A stretch of DNA of 64,000 bases, taken from NCBI GenBank assembly GCA_910588955.1, contig CAJURQ010000001.1:124001-188000 (forward strand). Direction: 5' to 3'. The stretch is from an uncultured Lachnospiraceae bacterium (lineage in GTDB: Bacteria; Bacillota; Clostridia; Lachnospirales; Lachnospiraceae). The notes below the pieces were generated by a model, which worked only from the letters and a program-made list of their open reading frames with translations, searched no databases and was not told the DNA's origin. Positions 15,564 through 23,388 of the stretch are shown piece by piece (the stretch's first letter is position 1; the number at the start of each line of letters is the position of its first letter). The translations under genes and the position numbers were made by a program.

Positions 15564-16258
15564 CTATTTTGTCATGGTGCGATAAGCGAGGAGAGTCATG
15601 CCAAACGCCTTTTTAAATACTTTTCCGAAATAGGCGTTGTTTGAGAAACCGCACATAAAGCTAATCTGTGTGATGGAATCATAGGTTCCTGCAAGCAATT
15701 TTTTTGACTGGTTCAGACGGAAACCGATCAGATATTCGAAAGGGCTTTGGCTCAGATTTTTCTGAAAACAGCGCAGCGCTTCCCGTTCACTGATATTGGC
15801 GGAAACCGCAATGTCTGCAAGGGTAATTTTTTCGTGATAGTGGCTGTGTATAAAGGCAAGTATACTGCGCAGTCGGTTCTGACTTTCTATGTTGATGATT
15901 GTGAGAGCCGGCTGTGTTTTTTTTGATATCTTCCAGCAGAAGCATCCAGCTTTCCGAGAGGAGATTTCGTGTGGCGAATTCTGTGTCGGAGCGCTTTTGC
16001 AGGTTTTTTAATTTCCTGAGGTTTGATAAAATCCGGCTGGATGTCTGCCTGTCATTCCGGAGAATATGGACTTCAATCTGGCGGTTCTGTATAAGCGGAT
16101 TCAGATATTTGGTTTCAAAAAGGCTTTTACGCCCTCTTGTATGATATATTCCCGATTTACCGTGCGGATCCGGCTGGCGCCGCGCTCAAGGTAACCCAGT
16201 TCCAGCTCTTCATGCTTTCTATTTTTTCAACTTGATTTTCATCTGTATCAAATGACAT
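15564..16258 (-). pseudogene. AraC-family regulator, broken by frameshifts
   Basis: The minus strand encodes a convincing AraC-type double helix-turn-helix (ITLADIAVSANISEREALRC, FMCGFSNNAYFGKVFKKAFG) ending at 15564. Its upstream part is in other frames. A shift occurs at an eight-base homopolymer (15917-15924): the frame reading ESWMLLLEDIKK changes to the frame that continues into the HTH. Further shifts are needed near 16120 and near 16215 to link ATG 16258 with EYIIQEGVKAFLKP. Three breaks make a sequencing error unlikely, so it is called a decayed gene. The fragment is next to a truncated dehydrogenase, and both probably derive from one lost operon. Confidence 0.75.
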
Positions 16259-16259
16259 T

Positions 16260-16514
16260 ATAAGACATGTGATGGGAATCGTTATGGACGGTACGGATGA
16301 AGAGATTGCCCTTGCCGGTATCGCGGCGATGGAGGCGTTTTATAACAGCATCGGTATGCTGGTGAACTTTTCTGAGCTGGGCATTCATCCGTCGGAGGAA
16401 CAGATTCTGGAGATGGCGGAACGGTGTATGGCGGCATGTGACGGGCACACAGGTTCCGCGAAGAAGCTTTCTGTACAGGATATGGCGGCAATCTACAGAA
16501 TGGCTGATGAGTGA
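16260..16514 (+). pseudogene. C-terminal remnant of an iron-containing alcohol dehydrogenase
   Basis: About 80 residues (TDEEIALAGIAAMEAFYNSIGM, then SELGI, ending GSAKKLSVQDMAAIYRMADE) match the extreme C-terminus of butanol dehydrogenase/YqhD-type enzymes, which are about 390 residues long. The cofactor- and iron-binding parts are missing, and the upstream sequence runs straight into the start of the broken AraC gene. No ribosome site is seen. It is read as a deletion remnant. Confidence 0.7.
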
Positions 16515-16705
16515 ACACAATATCCGCAGAGAGGATTGTACAAGGTGCCGGTGTCATGGTAATATGGGGTAAGATATCAATGACGGATTTGGCAGTCTTG
16601 GACTGCGAAAAAGTGTATGCTGTTGGGAAATGGAACACTGGTGAAAAATCTGCAGCAGAATGTTACGGGGAAATTGGGGTATAAGTGTAAGAAGAGGAGG
16701 ACTTT
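16515..16705 (+). other. Gap with only a possible peptide remnant
   Basis: No convincing gene, promoter or terminator is seen. One frame from about 16580 (MTDLAVLDCEKVYAVGKW) reads like protein sequence but is too short to identify and may be more debris of the same decayed locus. Confidence 0.3.
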
Positions 16706-17398
16706 ATGAAACGTTCAGAAATCAATCAGATTATAAAGGAAATGGAAGCATTGGCGGGAAAGAACGGTTTTCACCTGCCGCCTTTCTGTCACTGGACGCC
16801 GGAAGAGTGGAAAGACAAGGGGCATGAGTATGATGAGATCCGCGACAACATGCTTGGATGGGATATCACGGACTTCGGACGGGGTGACTTTAACACATGC
16901 GGGTTTGGGCTGATTACGCTGCGCAACGGAAATCAGCATAATCCGAAATACAAGAAGGTTTATGCGGAGAAGCTGTTATTCATGCGGGACGGTATGATGG
17001 CGCCCATGCATTTCCACTGGTTTAAGTCGGAGGACATCATCAACCGCGGCGGCGGGACTTTGCAGATCAAAATTTATCAGGACGACGGGGAGGGCGGTCT
17101 TTCTGACGAGGATGTGGTGATCAATGCCGACGGACGTTCTTACACGGCTCCGGCGGGGTTCTTTGTCACGCTGCATCCGGGGGAGAGTGTTACCCTTTCA
17201 CCCCATCAGTACCACGAGTTTCACGCGGTGCCGGGGACGGGGAGCATCCTGATCGGCGAAGTTTCCCAGTGCAACGACGACAATACGGACAATCGGTTTT
17301 ATGAGGAGGCGGGGAGGTTTCCGGAGATTGAGGAGGACGAGGCGCCATACAGGCTGTTGTGCAATGAATATCCGCCTGCCCAAGAAAGCGAAGGCTGA
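16706..17398 (+). CDS. D-lyxose isomerase
   Basis: A cupin sugar isomerase interconverting D-lyxose and D-xylulose, often also D-mannose and D-fructose. The 230 residues carry the metal-site histidines in APMHFHWFKSEDI and SPHQYHEF, with GEVSQCNDDNTDNRF near the end, all typical of the family. AGGAGG precedes the ATG. There is no transporter or kinase beside it, but the decayed AraC and dehydrogenase fragments just upstream suggest that it is the survivor of a former sugar-use cluster. Confidence 0.85.
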   Translation: MKRSEINQIIKEMEALAGKNGFHLPPFCHWTPEEWKDKGHEYDEIRDNMLGWDITDFGRGDFNTCGFGLITLRNGNQHNPKYKKVYAEKLLFMRDGMMAPMHFHWFKSEDIINRGGGTLQIKIYQDDGEGGLSDEDVVINADGRSYTAPAGFFVTLHPGESVTLSPHQYHEFHAVPGTGSILIGEVSQCNDDNTDNRFYEEAGRFPEIEEDEAPYRLLCNEYPPAQESEG

Positions 17399-17445
17399 TG
17401 ATAAAGCAGGCGTCCGGGTTTCATAAGGAACCGATGGCATTGAGG

Positions 17446-17487
17446 GCTTCACGGGCAAGAGGAAAGAATTTGACCGTGAAGCTTTTT
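17446..17487 (+). terminator. Terminator of the D-lyxose isomerase gene
   Basis: GCTTCACGG / CCGTGAAGC with a 19-base loop, followed by TTTTT. Confidence 0.85.
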
Positions 17488-17558
17488 CTTCCTACAACAG
17501 ATACTATTTCTCTTTTGGTGTGCATAGGAATAGAGGAGGACATGGGAAGGGCGCAGAC

Positions 17559-19919
17559 ATGAAGTTTGACGGGAAACAGCTTGCGAAACTTTCGCTTATT
17601 TTTTTCGGACTTTTATTCATCGTCTGTCTTTTCCTTGGGAGAAGGCAGGCGCAGGAGCCGCTACAGCCGGAGGGAGAGCGGATTACAGTCGAGGATGTGG
17701 CGATTCTTTTAGACGCGCTGGGGGTGGATTTTTCGATGCCGCCGTCGGACGGCGAAGGGCAGTCGCAGACCGGCATGGAAGTGGAGGGGGACGAAAAAGA
17801 TATATACTTTACATATGGGCAATATCGGGCATTGTGTGAAAGTCTGCCGGAAGAGGAGTGGGGACTTCCCGATTACAGCGACAAATATGAGCCGGAGCAG
17901 GCGTTTTTAAAAGAGGACTGGTATCGTGCCTTCCGTATTTTTCTGGCTTATCTCGATACGGAATCCTCGATTTGGGAGACGACGGTTTTTGTGCTGAAAA
18001 CGGATGCCCAAAAGGCGGAAGCCTACACCGAAAGCGGGGCGATGCAGGGGGCGTTTCCCTATGTCTCGACCGCTTTTGCAGGAAGTGAACTGCAGGAGTT
18101 AAAGGTTTACGTGAAGGGGAATACGCTGCTGACCATTGTGGAGACGCTGCCGGAGGACCATTATCTGGGGAGCGTGTGGGTGATGGAGAACAAAGACGGC
18201 ATGCTGGATTGTTTTTATCGTCAGACCGCATTTCGCGCAGCGCTTTCCGGGGATGCACTTAACAGCCCGCCGGAGCGGGAACAGGTGGCGGATTTGACTT
18301 TCCGGAATGGACGTATTGTGGAGGCAAAAGAGCGCGGGGAAAAAGTTCACGGAAGGCTGCTTCGTGCCTCTGAACAGGAATTGGAAATCGAGGATTACGG
18401 CGTTTATCAGATCGCGGATGAGATGGAGATTTATAAGCTGTATGGGAGTCTGAAAACGCTGGAACAGGCGGAGCTTCGCGTGGGCTGTGAGGATACGGAT
18501 TTCGTCGTGGAGGAGGGAAAAGTGTACGCCTGTCTCGTGTCGGAGGAGGCGGGGGCGGATCAGATCCGGGTGCTTTTGAAAAATACGGCGGCGGGAACCA
18601 ACTATCATGAACGCGTAGGGATCATGGTTGACGGGGAAGAGGTCGGAATCCGGGCAGACCAGATGACTATCGGGGAGCGCAGAACTTATCGGAGTGAAAA
18701 TCTTACGGACAAGGTTACGGTGGAGATGGAGGGGAGTACGAGAGCGGATTGCGATTATCGCGGCGCGGTAGAATGTCTTAGGATGGAACAGGGCATCGTG
18801 CTGATCAATGAACTGCCGTTGGAGGAGTATCTCTACGCCGTGGTGCCGAGCGAGATGCCGGCATCCTATCCGCAGGAGGCGTTAAAGGCACAGGCAGTGT
18901 GCGCCAGAACCTATGCGTACCGATACGTTTTGCGGGCGGGCATCCCGGAGCTTGGCGCCCATGTGGACGATACTACGGCATATCAGGTGTATCACAATAT
19001 CGAGGAACATGCAGACTCCACCACGGCGGTCAAGGAGACGAAGGGGGCGCTGCTCACCTACGAGGGCGAAGCGGCGGGGAACTATTATTATTCCACTTCC
19101 TGCGGAGCGGGGACGGACGTGGTGAGCTGGCAGGGCGGAAACGGGGAGGAAGTTCCCTATCTGTCGGGCGTGCGGGTAAGCGGGTTTTACGGGCAGGAGA
19201 CGGAAGCTGCAGAGGGGGCAGAGTCAAATGCGGTTGCCGAAGAGTTACAGGCAGAGGTGGAAACCGCGGTAGAGGATGGGGTTGACGCGGAATCCCTGCG
19301 GGACGAGGGAGTCTTCCGGCAATTTATTTCACATGTTCACGAGGGGGATTTGGAGAAGGATGAACCTTGGTATCGGTGGAGTTACCATGTGGAAGAACTG
19401 GACGAAAAAAGTCTGTTGGCACGTCTGAAAGAGCGGTATGCAGCTGCACCGGCTTTTGTATTGACGAAGGCGGAGGGGGATTATTATGTATCGGAGCCGA
19501 TCGGGAAGTCCGGAGAAATTAAGAGGATCGCGATAGAGAAAAGAGGCGCGGGCGGGATTGCGCAGGAGCTTCTGATCGAGACGGAGAAAGCGACCTACAA
19601 GGTGCTCTCCGAGTACAATATCCGCTATGTTCTCTGTGACGGAAAAAGTGCGGTCAGAAAGCAGGACGGGAGAGAAACCGTGCCGGGGACGCTTCTTCCC
19701 AGCGGCTTTTTTGTGATAGATACCGCCAGCGGGACTGGAAAAGAGGGAGAAAGTGTGGTAGCATATACGTTAACCGGCGGCGGCTTCGGGCATGGCGTCG
19801 GCATGTCCCAGAACGGGGCGAAGGCGCTGGGTGAGCAGGGAGCGGACTACGGGCAGATTTTGTCGAAGTTTTATCCTGGCTGTGAGGTGACGGATGCCGA
19901 AGAACTGAGGGAGCAGTAG
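17559..19919 (+). CDS. SpoIID/LytB-domain cell wall protein
   Basis: A 786-residue extracytoplasmic protein with an N-terminal transmembrane segment (LSLIFFGLLFIVCLFL). The C-terminal half holds a SpoIID domain: LPLEEYLYAVVPSEMP (glutamate in SEMP is the expected lytic transglycosylase residue), EALKAQAVCARTYAY, STSCGAGTD and the closing GGGFGHGVGMSQNGAKALGEQG. SpoIID enzymes trim peptidoglycan, classically during engulfment of the forespore. This one is about twice the usual length, with a 390-residue N-terminal region of unknown fold and an acidic insert (about residues 545-575) inside the domain, so it is likely a paralogue. GGAAGGG lies 8 bases before the ATG. The next gene follows after 5 bases. 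Confidence 0.85.
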   Translation: MKFDGKQLAKLSLIFFGLLFIVCLFLGRRQAQEPLQPEGERITVEDVAILLDALGVDFSMPPSDGEGQSQTGMEVEGDEKDIYFTYGQYRALCESLPEEEWGLPDYSDKYEPEQAFLKEDWYRAFRIFLAYLDTESSIWETTVFVLKTDAQKAEAYTESGAMQGAFPYVSTAFAGSELQELKVYVKGNTLLTIVETLPEDHYLGSVWVMENKDGMLDCFYRQTAFRAALSGDALNSPPEREQVADLTFRNGRIVEAKERGEKVHGRLLRASEQELEIEDYGVYQIADEMEIYKLYGSLKTLEQAELRVGCEDTDFVVEEGKVYACLVSEEAGADQIRVLLKNTAAGTNYHERVGIMVDGEEVGIRADQMTIGERRTYRSENLTDKVTVEMEGSTRADCDYRGAVECLRMEQGIVLINELPLEEYLYAVVPSEMPASYPQEALKAQAVCARTYAYRYVLRAGIPELGAHVDDTTAYQVYHNIEEHADSTTAVKETKGALLTYEGEAAGNYYYSTSCGAGTDVVSWQGGNGEEVPYLSGVRVSGFYGQETEAAEGAESNAVAEELQAEVETAVEDGVDAESLRDEGVFRQFISHVHEGDLEKDEPWYRWSYHVEELDEKSLLARLKERYAAAPAFVLTKAEGDYYVSEPIGKSGEIKRIAIEKRGAGGIAQELLIETEKATYKVLSEYNIRYVLCDGKSAVRKQDGRETVPGTLLPSGFFVIDTASGTGKEGESVVAYTLTGGGFGHGVGMSQNGAKALGEQGADYGQILSKFYPGCEVTDAEELREQ

Positions 19920-19924
19920 AACCG

Positions 19925-20608
19925 ATGGATAAAAAAGAGATAAAAGAATTGATGTTTTCTCTGGGGGCAGATCTGTGCGGCGTGGCGGGTATAGACAGCT
20001 TTAAGGACGCGCCGGAAGGGTATCATCCGCGGGACGTTTTGCCGACCTGTAAGTCTGTCATTTCCTTCGGCTGCAGATTCCCGGTTGGAACGCTGGTGTG
20101 CAAATCAGATATTCCCTATACAAGAGTAAGAAATTCCATTACGCCGAAAATGGACGCGATTGCGCTTGACTTTTGTATTGAGATGGAAAAGCACGGAATC
20201 GTGTGCGTGCCGATTCCGATAAACGAGAGCCAGTGGGATAAAGATACGGGCAGATGGCGGTCGATCGTCTCCGCGAAACATGCGGCGCAGGCGGCGGGGC
20301 TTGGCACCATAGGCAGGCATTCGCTGTTGAGCACGCCGGAATTTGGCAGCATGATCTGGCTGGGAACGGTTTTGTGTGAGCAGGAGTGGGAACCTGACGA
20401 GAGGAAAAAACCGCTTTGTGATAACTGCAATTTGTGCGTGGAGGCATGTCCTGTGCACGCATTGGATGATTTGGAATTAAAGCAGCAGACCTGCTGGGAG
20501 TTCGCTTTTGGAGATGACGCGGAAACGCAGACGTGGAGAATTTCCTGCCATAAATGCCGGGATGTCTGCCCCTATAATTTGGGAAATCGGCATGCTGTTT
20601 TGGGTTGA
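19925..20608 (+). CDS. 4Fe-4S protein, epoxyqueuosine reductase-like
   Basis: The 227 residues include a C-terminal ferredoxin-like module, CDNCNLCVEACPVHAL, plus CHKCRDVCPYN, giving ligands for two [4Fe-4S] clusters. The preceding segment (AAQAAGLGTIGRHSLLSTPEFGSMIWLGTV) resembles the cobalamin-binding core of QueG and reductive dehalogenase relatives. It is shorter than QueG (about 380) and lacks its C-terminal HEAT-like part, so the substrate is unknown. It follows the SpoIID gene by 5 bases and may be cotranscribed. Confidence 0.75.
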   Translation: MDKKEIKELMFSLGADLCGVAGIDSFKDAPEGYHPRDVLPTCKSVISFGCRFPVGTLVCKSDIPYTRVRNSITPKMDAIALDFCIEMEKHGIVCVPIPINESQWDKDTGRWRSIVSAKHAAQAAGLGTIGRHSLLSTPEFGSMIWLGTVLCEQEWEPDERKKPLCDNCNLCVEACPVHALDDLELKQQTCWEFAFGDDAETQTWRISCHKCRDVCPYNLGNRHAVLG

Positions 20609-20683
20609 CTGCGAATGAGAACTTGTAGGGCAAAATGTGAGTGAAAAGAAATTAACAGATCACAGGAATTATTCGGGAGTAAG

Positions 20684-21541
20684 ATGAGGACGATTTACAG
20701 ATTATATTATATCCTGCGGGATTTTAACTGGCAGATGACGAAGAAAAATATCAGCGCCTTTGCGGCAAGTACGGCGTTTTTCCTCTTTCTGTCCATGATT
20801 CCGCTTCTGATGGCGCTGTGTGCGATTCTGCCGTATACAAGACTGACGGAGGCAAACTTAATCAACGCGATCACACAGTTTACGCCGGATGCGGTGAACG
20901 GTATGGTCATACGCATCGTGTCGGACGTATATGCCAGATCGGCGGGAACGATCACGGTCTTTGCGATTGTTACGATCTGGTCGGCGGCAAAGGCAATGCT
21001 GGCGCTGATTTACGGATTAAACGCGGTCAATGATGTGGAGGAGAAACGAAACTATATCGTGCTGCGGGCGATCGCCTGTTTTTACACGGTGATCATTTTG
21101 GCGGCAACGCTGGTGGCGCTTTTTGTGATGGTGTTCGGCAACGTGATCGTGGATCTGCTGCTCAGGGATATCCCGCCGCTTCATCTTGTGGTGCATGTGA
21201 TTATGCGTTTCCGCTTTCTTGTTTCATGGGTGATTCTGACATTTGTTTTTGCCATGATCTATGCCTTTGTGCCGAGCTGCAAGCTGCGGTTTAAGGCACA
21301 GATCCCGGGGGCGGCGTTTGCGGCAGTGTTGTGGAGTATCGCGTCCTTTGCCTTTTCCGTCTATGTGGATCACTACAATGATTTCGGCACTTACGGGAGT
21401 TTGACCACAGTGGTCATTTTGATGCTCTGGTTCTACATGCTGATGTACATTTTGATGATCGGGGCGCATATCAACCGGTATTTCGGTCCGGTTTATAAAT
21501 TTCTGTTCGGGTGGCTTGACAAGTCGCCGAAAAAACACTAA
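20684..21541 (+). CDS. YihY/BrkB-family membrane protein
   Basis: A 285-residue integral membrane protein with about six hydrophobic helices, e.g. FAASTAFFLFLSMIPLLMAL, VILAATLVALFVMV and LTTVVILMLWFYMLMYILMI. FVPSCKLRFKAQIPGAAFAAVLW near residue 190 is the conserved loop of the YihY family (once thought to be ribonuclease BN). Its function is not established. The promoter of the following T-box leader overlaps its last codons. Confidence 0.88.
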   Translation: MRTIYRLYYILRDFNWQMTKKNISAFAASTAFFLFLSMIPLLMALCAILPYTRLTEANLINAITQFTPDAVNGMVIRIVSDVYARSAGTITVFAIVTIWSAAKAMLALIYGLNAVNDVEEKRNYIVLRAIACFYTVIILAATLVALFVMVFGNVIVDLLLRDIPPLHLVVHVIMRFRFLVSWVILTFVFAMIYAFVPSCKLRFKAQIPGAAFAAVLWSIASFAFSVYVDHYNDFGTYGSLTTVVILMLWFYMLMYILMIGAHINRYFGPVYKFLFGWLDKSPKKH

Positions 21542-21544
21542 AAT
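21516..21544 (+). promoter_or_regulatory. Promoter of the phe T-box operon
   Basis: TTGACA (21516-21521), 17 bases, TAAAAT (21539-21544), overlapping the end of the YihY-family gene. Confidence 0.65.
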
Positions 21545-21589
21545 AGCAGATAGATTTGTTGGAAACATCATTGTTGCAAAAGGCTGTGA

Positions 21590-21856
21590 AGGTGCCAGTA
21601 GGAGAGTTTTTTCCGCCAGAGAGAGGGAATCGTCGGCTGTAAGTTCCCTTCGGTTCAGAAATGATCCGAATTTCCCACTGGAGCTGTTCGGGTGAACCGA
21701 TTGATTGTTTTGGTCGATCGCATTAGTCCGGAACGTACAGGCACGTTACGCCGAAGGAAGTGTCCGTTTGCCGATCTGTATAAGAGCGGAAGCGGGAAAC
21801 TGGGTGGTACCGCGGATTTTATTCGTCCCATGTGTGTTGCACGTGGGACTTTTTTT
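21590..21856 (+). promoter_or_regulatory. T-box leader, phenylalanine specific
   Basis: The conserved T-box motif GGGTGGTACCGCG is at 21802-21814. It is followed by an intrinsic terminator (GTCCCA..TGGGAC stem, 21825-21849, then seven T). The base of stem I is CCAGT (21595-21599) pairing with ACTGG (21677-21681), and TTC, a phenylalanine codon, sits in the specifier position (21672-21674). Uncharged tRNA-Phe would favour the antiterminator and let transcription continue into pheS. The downstream gene agrees with the specifier. Confidence 0.9.
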
Positions 21857-21909
21857 GCGCGCATAAGCAGAGACGGAAAGCAGAGTCAGAAGAAAGGATG
21901 GAGGAGACT

Positions 21910-22929
21910 ATGAAAGAAAAACTGGAACAGATCAAAGCCGAGGCACTGCGTCAGATCGAGGCAAGTGACGCCTTGGAAAAACTGAACGAGGTGAAGGTCA
22001 ATTACCTTGGAAAAAAGGGTGAGCTGACGGCGGTGTTAAAGAGCATGAAGGATGTTGCGCCCGAGGATCGCCCGAAGGTGGGTCAGCTTGTCAACGAGAC
22101 GAGAGCGGAGATTGAGAAGGTGCTGGAGCTTTCAGTCAAAAAGATGGAGAGAGCCGTCAGGGAGGCGAAGTTAAAGACGGAGGTCATCGACGTGACCCTG
22201 CCTTCCAAAAAGAATAAGATGGGACACCGCCATCCGAATACGATCGCGCTGGAAGAGGTGGAGCGGATTTTTGTCGGTATGGGCTATGAGGTCGTGGAAG
22301 GTCCCGAGGTGGAAAAAGATTATTATAACTTTGAGGCGCTCAATATTCCCGCAGACCATCCGGCAAAGGACGAGCAGGACACCTTCTATATCACGGGAGA
22401 CATCCTGCTGCGGACGCAGACTTCCTCCACGCAGGTGCATGAGATGGAGAAAGGCAAACTGCCCATTCGCATGATCGCGCCGGGACGGGTATTCCGTTCG
22501 GACGAGGTGGACGCGACCCACTCCCCTTCCTTCCATCAGATCGAGGGGCTGGTGATCGATAAGCATATCACCTTTGCAGACTTGAAGGGGACGCTTGCCG
22601 AATTTGCGATGGAGCTGTTCGGGGAGAATACAAAGGTGAAGTTCAGACCCCACCACTTCCCGTTCACAGAGCCCAGCGCGGAGATGGATGTATCCTGCTT
22701 TAAGTGCGGCGGCAAGGGATGCCGGTTCTGCAAAGGCGAGGGCTGGATTGAAATTTTGGGCTGCGGCATGGTGCATCCTCATGTGCTGGAGATGAGCGGC
22801 ATCGACCCGGAGGAATACACGGGATTTGCTTTCGGCGTAGGATTGGAGCGTATCGCGCTGCTGAAATATGAAATTGATGATATGAGGCTTCTGTATGAAA
22901 ATGATATCCGCTTCCTTAAACAGTTTTAA
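21910..22929 (+). CDS. pheS: Phenylalanine-tRNA ligase alpha subunit
   Basis: Catalytic subunit of the alpha2-beta2 enzyme that charges tRNA-Phe. The 339 residues have the standard layout: an N-terminal coiled coil (first 85 residues), class II motif 1 (HPNTIALEEVERIF), motif 2 (HSPSFHQIEGLVID) and motif 3 (GFAFGVGLERIALLKYEIDD). The ATG at 21910 is 5 bases after GGAGG. It lies directly behind the T-box. pheT follows, but a tautomerase gene and a 172-base gap come between. Confidence 0.96.
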   Translation: MKEKLEQIKAEALRQIEASDALEKLNEVKVNYLGKKGELTAVLKSMKDVAPEDRPKVGQLVNETRAEIEKVLELSVKKMERAVREAKLKTEVIDVTLPSKKNKMGHRHPNTIALEEVERIFVGMGYEVVEGPEVEKDYYNFEALNIPADHPAKDEQDTFYITGDILLRTQTSSTQVHEMEKGKLPIRMIAPGRVFRSDEVDATHSPSFHQIEGLVIDKHITFADLKGTLAEFAMELFGENTKVKFRPHHFPFTEPSAEMDVSCFKCGGKGCRFCKGEGWIEILGCGMVHPHVLEMSGIDPEEYTGFAFGVGLERIALLKYEIDDMRLLYENDIRFLKQF

Positions 22930-22985
22930 TGGATAAAGGCTGTTAAATTGTTTTGACACGGAAGTAATTGTGAAAGGAAATAAAT

Positions 22986-23216
22986 ATGCCACATGTAAAA
23001 ATAAAATGTTTTTCCGGCAGGACGGAGGAGCAGAAAAGAAAATGTGCGGAAAAGATCGCGGAAGACATCTCTGAAATACTTGGATGCGATATGGAAAGTG
23101 TCTCTGTGGCGATTGAAGATGTTGCGCAGGAGGACTGGAAAGAGAAAGTCTGGGATAAAGATATGGCTGCCGATCAGGATTTGCTATATAAAAAACCGGG
23201 ATACACATACGATTAA
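22986..23216 (+). CDS. 4-Oxalocrotonate tautomerase-family protein
   Basis: A 76-residue protein starting Met-Pro, so after Met removal Pro1 would be the catalytic base of the tautomerase superfamily. PHVKIKCFSGRTEEQKRKCAEKIA and the SVSVAIEDV strand fit the family, which isomerises keto-enol substrates; the real substrate is unknown. AAAGGA precedes the ATG. It is inserted between pheS and pheT, in the same orientation, so it would be read under T-box control. Confidence 0.8.
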   Translation: MPHVKIKCFSGRTEEQKRKCAEKIAEDISEILGCDMESVSVAIEDVAQEDWKEKVWDKDMAADQDLLYKKPGYTYD

Positions 23217-23388
23217 ATATTATTCCGAGCGTTTATCATATTTTGAAATAAGTGGTTTTGCAAAATTACGCGATTGTGAATTACTTGCATGGTTATCAAA
23301 ATTGTTTAAAACATTCTCAGTTTATAACGCTGTGAAGCGTTTCGCAATCAGCATAGACTTTTAGAAAAGAAAGGGAAAGGTTTACAGC

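Noticed and set aside
22171..23208. 345-codon minus-strand frame opposite pheS
   Set aside because: It is antisense to a clear pheS gene, has no ribosome site and no recognisable domain, and comes from biased codon use on the other strand.
23217..23388. Possible small gene or promoter between the tautomerase and pheT genes
   Set aside because: Only an out-of-frame extension and poorly spaced promoter-like boxes (15-base spacer) were found.
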